From positions 1-64,000 of the forward strand of contig JAFRGC010000042.1 in NCBI GenBank assembly GCA_017434025.1: a stretch of 64,000 nt of DNA. The letters run 5' to 3'. The position numbers and the translations under genes are program-made. Shown here one piece after another: positions 19,068 to 27,326 of this stretch (the first letter of the stretch is position 1; every line of letters starts with the position of its first letter). The notes under the pieces are model-generated. The model did not search any database and had not been told where the DNA came from. It saw only the letters and a list, made by a program, of their open reading frames with translations. The DNA comes from Mogibacterium sp. Lineage in GTDB: Bacteria > Bacillota > Clostridia > Peptostreptococcales > Anaerovoracaceae.

Positions 19068-20420
19068 TTACTGATAAAGTCTGTTCAGTTCTTTCTCTGA
19101 TTCTATGACCAGTTTCTCCTCATCAACTCCGGTGAGATGCCCCTTTTCAGAAACGATCCTGCCGTTGATGACCGTAAGATCGACCGGCGCTCTGAAGCCT
19201 ACTGTCCCGAGCACTGACGCCGGATCATAGCATGCTCCGGCAAGCTCGACGCGTTTCGAATCAATGAGGAAGAAATCCGCACATTTGCCCTCTTCGATCG
19301 AACCGATCTCCTTATCTCTGCCAAGCAGACGGGCAGATCCCATCGTTGCGATCTTGAGGAAATCATATCCGGTCGGAGCTTTACGGCTTGAGTTGAGGCG
19401 GTGCAGGAGGAAGCCTACACGCAGCTCTTCGAGGAGATCAGAACCGTCATTGGATGCTGAACCGTCAACACCGATTCCGACAGGAATACCCATCTCCAGC
19501 ATTTCCGGGATACGTGCGATACCTGATGAGAGCTTCATGTTCGAGATAGGACAGTGGCAGACGCCGGTCCCGGTTTCTGCCAGGAGCTTGAGCTCTTCGT
19601 CATTGAAATGGATCCCGTGAGCGTACCAGACGTCATTGCCGACCCAGCCGAGCTTCTCCATGAACGCCAGTGGCCTGATGCCTTCACGCTCGAGCATGTA
19701 AACTTCTTCATCCTTGGTCTCACAGAGGTGAGTGTGCAGTCTGACACCGTATTCACGCGCGAGTACAGCGCTTTCTCTGAGCAGGTCTTCTGATACAGAG
19801 AATGGTGAACAAGGAGCAAGCGCGACGCGCCGCATAGAACCGAAGGCCGGATCGTGATATTTGTTGATGATGTCAACACTGTCCTTCAGGATCTCATCGA
19901 CAGTCTGAACGACTGAATCAGGCGGAAGTCCTCCGTCCTTGACCGAGAGGTCCATCGAACCGCGGGAGAAGTGCATCCTCACACCGAGCTTCTCTGCTGC
20001 AGCAGCCTGTGCAGCAATGTGGTCGCCCGAGTTGTGAGGGAACACATAATGGTGATCAAATACGGTAGTGCAGCCATTCTTGACCAGCTCGCCCATGCCG
20101 GTCAGCGAGGACAGGTAAACAGTGTCAGCATTGATATTCTTCCATATCTCGTACAGTGTCTTGAGCCAGTCGAAGAGCTCCATATTCTGTACCTGAGGAA
20201 GGTTGCGGGAAAACTGCTGATACAGGTGGTGATGCGCATTGACGAGGCCCGGATAGCAGAACATGTCGCTTCCGTCGATCTCTTTGTCAGCTGGTTTCGC
20301 CTCCGGCCCGATGTATTCAATGATCCCATCTCTGCAGAACAGGCATACATTCTCATACATCGTATCATTGCTGTCACACGATACGATCATACGTATATTT
20401 TTGACAGATAAAGTACTCAT
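19068..20420 (-). CDS. Amidohydrolase, 8-oxoguanine deaminase/chlorohydrolase-like
   Basis: The 450-residue metal-dependent hydrolase has the TRZ/ATZ-type marks: GLVNAHHHLYQQFSRNLP for the first metal histidines, HTHLCETKDE, WYAHGIHFNDEE and the GVDGSASNDGSD loop with the metal Asp. The DWLKTLYEIWKNI and NGCTTVFDHHYVFP segments resemble 8-oxoguanine deaminases and hydroxy-dechloroatrazine hydrolases. A purine or related heterocycle is the likely substrate, but specificity is inferred. The start at 20420 follows AAAGGAACC; the frame extends upstream without ribosome site. Confidence 0.85.
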   Translation of the reverse strand: MSTLSVKNIRMIVSCDSNDTMYENVCLFCRDGIIEYIGPEAKPADKEIDGSDMFCYPGLVNAHHHLYQQFSRNLPQVQNMELFDWLKTLYEIWKNINADTVYLSSLTGMGELVKNGCTTVFDHHYVFPHNSGDHIAAQAAAAEKLGVRMHFSRGSMDLSVKDGGLPPDSVVQTVDEILKDSVDIINKYHDPAFGSMRRVALAPCSPFSVSEDLLRESAVLAREYGVRLHTHLCETKDEEVYMLEREGIRPLAFMEKLGWVGNDVWYAHGIHFNDEELKLLAETGTGVCHCPISNMKLSSGIARIPEMLEMGIPVGIGVDGSASNDGSDLLEELRVGFLLHRLNSSRKAPTGYDFLKIATMGSARLLGRDKEIGSIEEGKCADFFLIDSKRVELAGACYDPASVLGTVGFRAPVDLTVINGRIVSEKGHLTGVDEEKLVIESEKELNRLYQ

Positions 20421-20528
20421 AACAGGTTCCTTTCTTCTGTGCATTGGTGATTGTTTACTAATAATCAATATATCACATCCGGGAAGATTCCGCGAGAGCA
20501 ACTGACTCACTGCAGGAACTGAACCGCG

Positions 20529-20557
20529 TTGACAAACATGTTAGATAATACTAACAT
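20529..20557 (+). promoter_or_regulatory. Promoter of the BAAT-like hydrolase gene
   Basis: TTGACA (20529-20534) is followed after 17 nt by TAACAT (20552-20557), about 35 nt before the start at 20593. Confidence 0.5.
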
Positions 20558-20558
20558 G
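20537..20558. promoter_or_regulatory. Palindromic operator between -35 and -10
   Basis: CATGTTAG and CTAACATG form perfect 8-bp arms around ATAATA. The site covers the promoter spacer and the -10 box, as for TetR- or MarR-type repressors. No regulator gene is adjacent. Confidence 0.55.
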
Positions 20559-20592
20559 AGACAAAGAAACATGCAGTAACGGAGCATAGAAC

Positions 20593-21516
20593 ATGAAAAT
20601 GAAGAAACAGCCTATGATCCCGGAAACCGATGGATTCTTCGGGACATACTATCCGAATCAACAACCATCTGACAGAGCGATGATCCTCATGCTCGGCGAC
20701 AGCTCAGATGACAGACTTGCTGAGAGCGGTGCGAAGTGGGTGCACGGCATCGGATGTCACGCCCTTACGATGTCTCCTGACAAGAAAGATTACGGACACC
20801 ATAATTATCCGCTGGAACGATTTGGAGCAGCGATCAGGTTCCTCCGCGGGCGGGGAATCAAAAAGATCGGAATAGCGGGAGCATCGACTACGGGAATGCT
20901 TGCTCTTGCGGCTGCGTCGTATTATCCGGAGATCACGTTGACTATTGCGCTGTCACCATCAGATTTTATCATGGAAGGGTTTTATCAGGACGGTAAAGAC
21001 GGTATGCGCGAGAGACCGGGAGATAACGAGTCATCCGTATCATGGAGAGGAGAACCGCTGCCTTATCTGCCTTTTGCCTACAGACACCCGGAGTATTGGC
21101 AGAAGATACAGGAAGAGTCCAGAGCAGGCAGAGACATGATCGCCTCACGCAAACTGTTCGATGAGTCTGAAAGGAAACACCCGCTGCAGGAAAAAGAGAT
21201 GATCAAGGTCGAGAATATCAAAGGCCGCATCGTATTCGTCGGAGCGGAGGACGATGTCCTGTGGGATACGTGCCGATACATCAGGAGGATGGAAGAGCGT
21301 CTCGGTGAGAAACCTCATGACAGCACCTACCTGTCGCTGATCTATGAGCATGGAACACATTTTGTATTTCCGGAATCGATGCTCAGGATCATGCTGCCGT
21401 TCGGCGGAGATCTCCTGCCGCGTCTGTTCCGGGCGGGACGGGAGTTCCCGGCAGAATGCAGAGCTGTCAGAGAGGATATCGACAGACATCTCAGAGACGA
21501 GATCAGGCAACTGTAG
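20593..21516 (+). CDS. Alpha/beta hydrolase, acyl-CoA thioester hydrolase/BAAT C-terminal-like
   Basis: The 307-residue protein has an alpha/beta-hydrolase core with nucleophile elbow GASTTGMLALAAAS at about residues 97-110. This is the position and context of BAAT-type thioesterases (GISKGAE-like, with Ser in place of Cys). A later IVFVGAEDDVLWDT strand would carry the acid and EHGTHFVFPES the His. It has no signal peptide. Substrate is unknown. It is transcribed from its own operator-controlled promoter, divergent from the amidohydrolase gene. Confidence 0.7.
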   Translation: MKMKKQPMIPETDGFFGTYYPNQQPSDRAMILMLGDSSDDRLAESGAKWVHGIGCHALTMSPDKKDYGHHNYPLERFGAAIRFLRGRGIKKIGIAGASTTGMLALAAASYYPEITLTIALSPSDFIMEGFYQDGKDGMRERPGDNESSVSWRGEPLPYLPFAYRHPEYWQKIQEESRAGRDMIASRKLFDESERKHPLQEKEMIKVENIKGRIVFVGAEDDVLWDTCRYIRRMEERLGEKPHDSTYLSLIYEHGTHFVFPESMLRIMLPFGGDLLPRLFRAGREFPAECRAVREDIDRHLRDEIRQL

Positions 21517-21590
21517 TACAGAAGTGAAAGGCAGTATGATAGAATAGAAGCAGCCGATAGATTTCACGTAGAGGGAAAGAGGAGAGAGAC

Positions 21591-22235
21591 ATGAGCAAGA
21601 TCGTTAATGAAGCAAGGATCAGGAATCCTCTTATAGTCGGGATCCGGGAGCAGCTGGAGCACAGAGCTCTCTGGATGTATCTGCTGTGTGATGAAGCGGC
21701 AAAGCATGGCCTCAAGGCAGAGGAATTTGCACCGGATGCTATCAAGAGATGCGGATTGTATCAGGGTGCGAATCTGGTTGAAAAGGGCGGCCTCGGCAAT
21801 TCACTGCGCGGACTGAAGAAAGCGCTGTTTGGACATTTTGCGCAGCAGGTGTTCGAGATGGATATCCTGCGCTGCGACGATGATCATCTGGATATCGACT
21901 TCCATTACTGCCCGCTGGTCAAGGCGTGGCAGAAACAGGGATGCACAGACGAGCAGATAGCGATGATGTGCGATCATGCGATGTGTGGTGACAGAGGTAT
22001 CGGAGAGTGCTTTGGCGTTGAACTCGATCTGCCGGGGACGATAGCGAAGGGGGACGAGACCTGCCAGCTCAGATACGTCAGGAGAGAAGGCAAAGCGGAT
22101 GTACCGGAGAGCAAAGCTGTGGAGAACGCCGCGGAGATCCTCCGGGCAGGGATAGGGCTCATGACAGCGGGAACAACGTTCATCCTCGCGCTCAAGAGTT
22201 CCAGAGACAGGACTAAGACCGGGGCGAAGAGATAG
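21591..22235 (+). CDS. L-2-amino-thiazoline-4-carboxylate hydrolase-like protein
   Basis: The 214-residue protein fits the ATC hydrolase family, whose founding member opens a thiazoline ring on the way to L-cysteine. Recognisable parts are the helical N-terminus, FEMDILRCDDDHLDIDFHYC, then CPLVKAWQKQGCTDEQI and CDHAMCGDRGIGE with several conserved Cys/His. Most family members in Clostridia have no proven substrate. AGAGGAGAG precedes the start. It follows the BAAT-like gene by 74 nt and is followed by a terminator-like hairpin. Confidence 0.7.
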   Translation: MSKIVNEARIRNPLIVGIREQLEHRALWMYLLCDEAAKHGLKAEEFAPDAIKRCGLYQGANLVEKGGLGNSLRGLKKALFGHFAQQVFEMDILRCDDDHLDIDFHYCPLVKAWQKQGCTDEQIAMMCDHAMCGDRGIGECFGVELDLPGTIAKGDETCQLRYVRREGKADVPESKAVENAAEILRAGIGLMTAGTTFILALKSSRDRTKTGAKR

Positions 22236-22249
22236 GATAACTCAATATG

Positions 22250-22290
22250 CCGGGGCGACACGTTTCAGGTGACGCTCCGGCTTATATATT
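22250..22290 (+). terminator. Probable intrinsic terminator
   Basis: GCCGGGGCG pairs with CGCTCCGGC (one G-U) around a 15-nt loop, followed by a T/A-rich tail. Confidence 0.6.
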
Positions 22291-22346
22291 GCCGATATGT
22301 ACAAATAAGTGGTAATATTTATATGTTGGAAAATTATATCGGTTAT
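22291..22346. promoter_or_regulatory. Possible leader element upstream of the ECF operon
   Basis: CCGATAT (about 22291) and ATATCGG (about 22340) are complementary across some 40 nt of AT-rich sequence. It could be an operator pair or a weak leader hairpin; no known riboswitch fold is visible. Confidence 0.2.
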
Positions 22347-22367
22347 AACTGATTGGAGGATGACCAT

Positions 22368-22919
22368 ATGAAAAAGTTCGGTGTTAAATCTGTAGTAGCT
22401 TCCGCTATTCTTGCAGCCCTGGTATTCGTGCTGCTGCGTTTTGTCGCTATCCCTACACCATTCCCTGATACTACACTCAGCATCTATGCTGCTGTTGTTG
22501 CATTCTTCGCAGTGCTTTTCGGACCGCTGGTCGGACTGGTAGGCGGATTCCTCGGCAATCTGCTGGTTGACCTTACCGCAGGCTGGGGCGTCTGGTGGAC
22601 CTGGGTCATCGTGACCGGCCTGTATGGTCTCTTCGTTGGCCTCGGATGCAAAGGTATCAACCTTGAGGACGGTATCTTCGGCAAGAAAGAATTCATGCGC
22701 TTTACCATCGTATCGGTAGTGAGCTGTCTTCTCTGCTGGGGAGCACTGGCACCGATCGGAGATATCCTTGTTTACGCAGAGCCGGCTAACCTGGTGTTTA
22801 TCCAGGGTCTGTTCGTCGGCCTCAGCGGCATGATCTCAACGATCATTGTCGGCGGCATTCTCTGCAAGGCTTACGCAGCTTCCAAAGCACAGAAAGGATC
22901 ACTCACTAAGGAGGATTAG
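22368..22919 (+). CDS. ECF transporter S component (UPF0397-like)
   Basis: The 183-residue membrane protein has about five or six helices and the UPF0397-type start VKSVVASAILAALVFVLLRF followed by IPTPFPDTTLS. Further marks are FGPLVGLVGGFLGNLLVDL and WWTWVIVTGLYGLFVGL. S components bind the substrate of energy-coupling-factor importers and dock on the A/T module. The start at 22368 has TTGGAGG upstream; the frame also opens with TTG at 22353. The ATPase, T component and a SAM hydrolase follow in one operon, which hints at a nucleoside, methionine-related or vitamin substrate. Confidence 0.85.
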   Translation: MKKFGVKSVVASAILAALVFVLLRFVAIPTPFPDTTLSIYAAVVAFFAVLFGPLVGLVGGFLGNLLVDLTAGWGVWWTWVIVTGLYGLFVGLGCKGINLEDGIFGKKEFMRFTIVSVVSCLLCWGALAPIGDILVYAEPANLVFIQGLFVGLSGMISTIIVGGILCKAYAASKAQKGSLTKED

Positions 22920-24634
22920 TGTTGAACAGAGGAGAGCCGATAATAGAATTCAAGGATTTCTCTTTCCAGTATAATGCTCAGAAGGAACCGACACTGTACG
23001 ATATCGATCTGACTATACACAAGGGAGAGAAGGTTCTTATCGCGGGTCCCTCCGGATGCGGCAAGTCCACACTTGTCAATTGTATAAACGGTCTGATACC
23101 GTTTTCATACAAAGGAGAGATCAGAGGATCCCTCAAGATCAAAGGCATGGAGAGCTCTTCACAGAGCATCTCCATGATTTCTAATACCGTTGGAACAGTC
23201 CTTCAGGATAGTGATGCCCAGTTCATTGGCATGACCGTACTGGAGGATATTGCTTTCGCGCTCGAAAATGAATGCGTCGTGAAAGAGGAAATGGTAGAGC
23301 GTGTCAGGAAAGCGGCTGAGATCGTTGGGATATCCGGACATCTCGGGTACGCGCCGACTGATCTCTCCGGAGGGCAGAAGCAGCGTACCGGTATCGCCGG
23401 GATCCTTGTGGATGATGTCGAAGTCATGATGTTTGACGAACCGCTCGCCAACCTCGACCCGGCAACAGGCAAGACGGCAATAGAACTCATTGAAGAGGTT
23501 GCCGACAAGACCGGCGCGGCTGTCATTGTCGTGGAGCATCGTATCGAGGATGTCCTGCATATCGAAATGGACAGGATCATTCTGATGGACAGTGGCAGGA
23601 TCACTTTTGACGGCACTCCTGACGCGCTGCTCTCTTCGAGGATGCTGATCGACGGAGGCATCAGAGAACCGCTCTATATCACTGCACTCAAGTATGCCGG
23701 CATAGAGATCACAGAAGACAAAGAGCCTCACAGCATCAGGTCGGTCAGACTGACAGATGACGACAAGGCCAAAGTCCGTGACTGGTATACCAGAACACCT
23801 ACGATCCGTCCGGAGCCTAAGACGGAAACGATCCTGGATATCAGGGGACTTGAATTTGCTTACGAGGACAAACCACTGACGCTCAAAGGCGTTGACCTTG
23901 CGGTGCATAGAGGAGAGCTCATGGCGATCGTCGGACGCAACGGTGCCGGCAAGTCCACGCTTGCCAAAACGATCTGCCGGTTTGAGAAGAACTGCGGCGG
24001 CACGATGGTGCTGATGGGAGAAGATCTGACAGGTCTGAGCATCAAGGAATGCGCCGACAGAGTCGGTTATGTGATGCAGAATCCTAACCAGATGATCTCC
24101 AAGACGATGATCTTCGATGAGATCGCGCTCGGACTCAAGCTCAGAGGATGCGATGAGGAGACGATCAAGGATAAAGTCGAGAGCATCATGAAGATCTGCG
24201 GACTCTATGAATTCCGCAAATGGCCGATATCTGCGCTGTCTTATGGGCAGAAGAAGAGAGTCACGATCGCCTCGATCCTTGCACTGGATCCGGACATCAT
24301 CATTCTCGATGAACCGACGGCAGGTCAGGATTTCAGGCATTATACAGATATCATGGAGTTCCTCAAAGAGATCAATCAAAGCGGGATCACCATCATCATG
24401 ATCACACATGACATGCATCTGATGCTGGAATACGCGGAGAGAGCGGTAGTGTTCAATGACGGCCGGATCATCGCGGATATGACATCAGCGGAGGTCCTTA
24501 CGAGTCCGGATATCATCGGGAAAGCGTCCCTCAAAGAGACGTCACTCTATCATCTCGCGCTGATGTGCGGGATCGAGGATCCTTCGAGTTTCGTGCAGCA
24601 CTTTATCAACTTTGACAGGGAGGTGCGCTCATGA
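22919..24634 (+). CDS. ECF transporter ATPase with two fused ABC domains
   Basis: The 571-residue cytoplasmic protein contains two complete ABC domains. The first has Walker A GPSGCGKST, signature LSGGQKQR and Walker B MMFDEPLANLD. The second has GRNGAGKST, LSYGQKKR and IILDEPTAGQD. It is a fusion of EcfA1 and EcfA2, like YkoD. The start is a GTG overlapping the last base of the preceding stop and served by AAGGAGG. The stop overlaps the EcfT start by ATGA. Confidence 0.95.
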   Translation: MLNRGEPIIEFKDFSFQYNAQKEPTLYDIDLTIHKGEKVLIAGPSGCGKSTLVNCINGLIPFSYKGEIRGSLKIKGMESSSQSISMISNTVGTVLQDSDAQFIGMTVLEDIAFALENECVVKEEMVERVRKAAEIVGISGHLGYAPTDLSGGQKQRTGIAGILVDDVEVMMFDEPLANLDPATGKTAIELIEEVADKTGAAVIVVEHRIEDVLHIEMDRIILMDSGRITFDGTPDALLSSRMLIDGGIREPLYITALKYAGIEITEDKEPHSIRSVRLTDDDKAKVRDWYTRTPTIRPEPKTETILDIRGLEFAYEDKPLTLKGVDLAVHRGELMAIVGRNGAGKSTLAKTICRFEKNCGGTMVLMGEDLTGLSIKECADRVGYVMQNPNQMISKTMIFDEIALGLKLRGCDEETIKDKVESIMKICGLYEFRKWPISALSYGQKKRVTIASILALDPDIIILDEPTAGQDFRHYTDIMEFLKEINQSGITIIMITHDMHLMLEYAERAVVFNDGRIIADMTSAEVLTSPDIIGKASLKETSLYHLALMCGIEDPSSFVQHFINFDREVRS

Positions 24635-25455
24635 AACTTCTCAACTACATTGAGCGGAGCTCCCCGATCCACAGACTGAACGGCGCATCCAAGCTGTTCT
24701 GCCTCCTGACATGGATCTGCTCGACGATGATCACCTTCAATACGCCATTCCTGCTCTGCGCAACGGTACTGGGTATCATCGCATTTGCACTGTCCAGACT
24801 CAAGCTGTCGGAACAGAAGGGGCTGCTGTACTTCCTTCTCGGATTCATGCTGCTGAACGCTATACTGATATACGTGTTCAATCCTGAGCGTGGTGTTGAA
24901 CTGTACGGAACGAGGAACCTTCTGTATACCATAGGCGGGAGATTCACTATCACGAAAGAACAGCTGCTGTATCAGTTCAATGTCATACTCAAGTATCTGT
25001 CGACGATACCGATCATTCTTGTTTTCATCGGCTCGACGCAGCCGAGCGAACTGGCCGCTTCAATGAACAGGATCGGCATACCGTACAGTTTCAGTTATTC
25101 ATTTGCGCTTGCTCTCAGGTATATTCCTGATACAGTATCGACCTTCATCGATATCTCCAGATGCCAGCAGGCGAGAGGAATCGAGATGAGCAGCAAGGAG
25201 AGCCTGCCAAAACGCGTCAAAGCAGCTGCACTCCTGGTCCTGCCGCTGATCCTCGGAAGTGTCGATCAGATCGAAGTGATAACCAATGCGATGGAACTGC
25301 GAAAATTCGGCACCCAGAAGAGACGTACGTGGATCATGTCACGCCCGTTCAAGGCAGGCGATTACATCACTATACTTATAGGCGCGGGGATGGTAGCGTT
25401 CGTCATCGCTTACAATGTGATCAATGGCAGCAGGTTCTGGAATCCTTTCAATTAG
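24631..25455 (+). CDS. ECF transporter T component (EcfT)
   Basis: The 274-residue membrane protein has about five helices and a long cytoplasmic coupling region. The first coupling motif reads ARGIEMSS (about residues 183-190), a variant of the Ala-Arg-Gly signature, and the second is MELRKFG after a run of Leu. The N-terminus NYIERSSPIHRLNGASKL is typical. EcfT couples ATP hydrolysis to toppling of the S component. ATGA overlap with the ATPase gene. Confidence 0.92.
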   Translation: MKLLNYIERSSPIHRLNGASKLFCLLTWICSTMITFNTPFLLCATVLGIIAFALSRLKLSEQKGLLYFLLGFMLLNAILIYVFNPERGVELYGTRNLLYTIGGRFTITKEQLLYQFNVILKYLSTIPIILVFIGSTQPSELAASMNRIGIPYSFSYSFALALRYIPDTVSTFIDISRCQQARGIEMSSKESLPKRVKAAALLVLPLILGSVDQIEVITNAMELRKFGTQKRRTWIMSRPFKAGDYITILIGAGMVAFVIAYNVINGSRFWNPFN

Positions 25456-25474
25456 AAGCGGGAGGTTTGCGCAG

Positions 25475-26347
25475 ATGAAACCGACAGTAGTTCTTCAGAC
25501 TGATTTCGGCAACGGAGGAGGCGGTGTGATGGCCGGTGTCATCAAGACCGTCGATCCGGAAGTGCCGGTATATGATTTTGATCATTTCATAGAACCATTC
25601 AATACTGTGGCTGCGTCAGCAAGCCTGAGCGGCGCTGTACCGTACTGGCCGTGCGGAACTGTTTTCGTCTCTGTAGTAGACCCCGGCGTAGGTACAGAGA
25701 GAAGGTCCTGTGTCGCCCGGCTCGAGAATGGCAGTTATATTGTCACGCCTGACAACGGAACACTTACCATGTTCAGGGATAAGATCGCGGAAGTCCGCAG
25801 GATCGATGAATCTGTGAACAGACTTCCGGGAAGCGAGAACTGTTATATCTATCATGGGCGTGACGTGTATTCTTACACAGCTGCCAGGCTGGCCTCAGGG
25901 ATCATCAGTTATGAGGAAGTCGGGCCGGAATATCCGGTCTCGGAGATCATCGTTCATACCCTGACAAACGTTGAAACGATAGTCAGGAAGGGCTACGCGC
26001 ATGCGGGATTCTACGACATGGAGAAATCTTTCGGATGTCTCCGTGTCAACATACGGAGCAAAGACTTCCAGGAGATCGGCGGTTTCCGCTACGGCGACAG
26101 ACTGCACCTCGTGATCAGCGACGGCAAGCGTGCACTGTATGACGGTATATGCTATTATGATAAGACATTTGGCCTGGCGCCGAAGGGTGAAGCGTTCCTG
26201 AGCGGCGATATACAGGCCGGAGATGAACAGACTCTGAGATTCAATCTCAACGAGGATAATTTCTTCGACAGGTACGCTCCGGAGCTGAACAACGGATTAG
26301 CTATTGCCAAGGATTATTCTTTCACAGCAACTCCATGGGAGAAGTGA
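25475..26347 (+). CDS. S-adenosyl-L-methionine hydrolase (adenosine-forming), DUF62 family
   Basis: The 290-residue protein begins PTVVLQTDFGNGGGGVMAG and has VSVVDPGVGTERRS and TPDNGTLT, the core motifs of the SAM hydroxide adenosyltransferase family, which splits SAM into adenosine and methionine. The N-terminal domain is Rossmann-like and the C-terminal half is a beta-barrel. The start at 25475 follows GGGAGG; the frame extends back to 25424 inside ecfT without ribosome site. Its place directly behind an ECF transporter is a recurrent arrangement in Firmicutes and suggests linked salvage. Confidence 0.88.
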   Translation: MKPTVVLQTDFGNGGGGVMAGVIKTVDPEVPVYDFDHFIEPFNTVAASASLSGAVPYWPCGTVFVSVVDPGVGTERRSCVARLENGSYIVTPDNGTLTMFRDKIAEVRRIDESVNRLPGSENCYIYHGRDVYSYTAARLASGIISYEEVGPEYPVSEIIVHTLTNVETIVRKGYAHAGFYDMEKSFGCLRVNIRSKDFQEIGGFRYGDRLHLVISDGKRALYDGICYYDKTFGLAPKGEAFLSGDIQAGDEQTLRFNLNEDNFFDRYAPELNNGLAIAKDYSFTATPWEK

Positions 26348-26348
26348 T

Positions 26349-27215
26349 ATGAAGAAGATAGATCTTCACATGCACACAGTGGTCTCTGACGGAACAGATA
26401 CTCTGGAAGAGATAATAGTCAAAGTTCATGACGCAGGCATCGATCTGTTCTCCGTCACGGATCACGACGCGATCAAGGGAGGCATTCTGATCCCGCCGCT
26501 TCTGGCAGATACCGCTCCGGACAGGAGGCCTGCCTTCATAAGGGGGATCGAGTTTTCGTGTGAGGATGAAGGAGGCAAGTATCACATCTTGGGATATGGT
26601 TACGATCCGTACGTTCCGGGCATAGCCGAAGTCGTCGAGCAGGGGCATTCACTTCGCATGAAGAAGACGAAAGAACGCATAGACTTCCTGATCAAAGAGT
26701 TCGGCTTCGAGTTCAGTGATGATGAGATCCGTGAGCTGCTCGCCAGAGACAATCCAGGCAAACCGCATATCGCGAACCTCATGATCAAGCACGGGTATGC
26801 TGACAATATACACGAGGCGGTCGTTAAATATATCGATAAGAAAGAATTCGAGAATGACCATGTGCGGCCTGAAGACGCGATTCGAGGCATCATCAGGAGC
26901 GGAGGGATACCAGTCCTCGCGCATCCGACCTATGCAGATGGCGACGGCCTGATCATGGGTGAGGAGATGGACGAGAGACTGCGTCACCTGATGGGATACG
27001 GACTTGCTGGGGTCGAGGCATTTTACTCAGGATTTACACCGAAGATCCAGAGCGAAGTCCTGGGGTTTGCTGAGAAATATGATTTGTATGTCACAGCCGG
27101 AAGCGATTATCACGGCAAGAATAAGATGATCGATCTCGGGTGGACTAACATGGATGATATTTCACAGGCACCAAAAGGGCTGCTCAGATTCCTCGTGAAT
27201 GTAGAGATCTTATAG
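26349..27215 (+). CDS. PHP-domain phosphoesterase (nucleoside 3',5'-bisphosphate phosphatase-like)
   Basis: The 288-residue protein has the PHP metal motifs: KIDLHMHTVVSDG at the N-terminus, FSVTDHDAIKGG, GIEFSCEDEGGKYHILGY, PVLAHPTY and AGSDYHGKN. Related enzymes (RnaAM/TrpH group) remove the 3' phosphate from pAp or degrade very short RNA. Linked to a SAM hydrolase, a role in nucleotide salvage is plausible. The start is one base after the preceding stop, with GGGAGA upstream. Confidence 0.88.
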   Translation: MKKIDLHMHTVVSDGTDTLEEIIVKVHDAGIDLFSVTDHDAIKGGILIPPLLADTAPDRRPAFIRGIEFSCEDEGGKYHILGYGYDPYVPGIAEVVEQGHSLRMKKTKERIDFLIKEFGFEFSDDEIRELLARDNPGKPHIANLMIKHGYADNIHEAVVKYIDKKEFENDHVRPEDAIRGIIRSGGIPVLAHPTYADGDGLIMGEEMDERLRHLMGYGLAGVEAFYSGFTPKIQSEVLGFAEKYDLYVTAGSDYHGKNKMIDLGWTNMDDISQAPKGLLRFLVNVEIL

Positions 27216-27242
27216 AATGTTTTAATATATCTGAAGCAGATT

Positions 27243-27272
27243 GGCACAGGATCTGATGAATTGTGCCTTTTT
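27243..27272 (+). terminator. Intrinsic terminator of the ECF operon
   Basis: GGCACA pairs with TGTGCC across a 13-nt loop, followed directly by TTTTT. Confidence 0.7.
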
Positions 27273-27326
27273 GTTTGCTATAATAACTGACGTAGGGTCA
27301 AAATCTATTTAAGGAGAATTACAGAT

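Noticed and set aside
19037..19070. Possible terminator (CCCTT/AAGGG followed by TTTTT)
   Set aside because: The T-run is on the plus strand, where no gene ends; for the minus-strand genes it would sit upstream of the hairpin. The stem is only 5 bp with a long loop.
27273..27300. Promoter of the GPH symporter at the TATAAT near 27279
   Set aside because: No -35 box at a suitable distance could be identified, because the upstream hairpin occupies that space. It was mentioned only in the gene entry.
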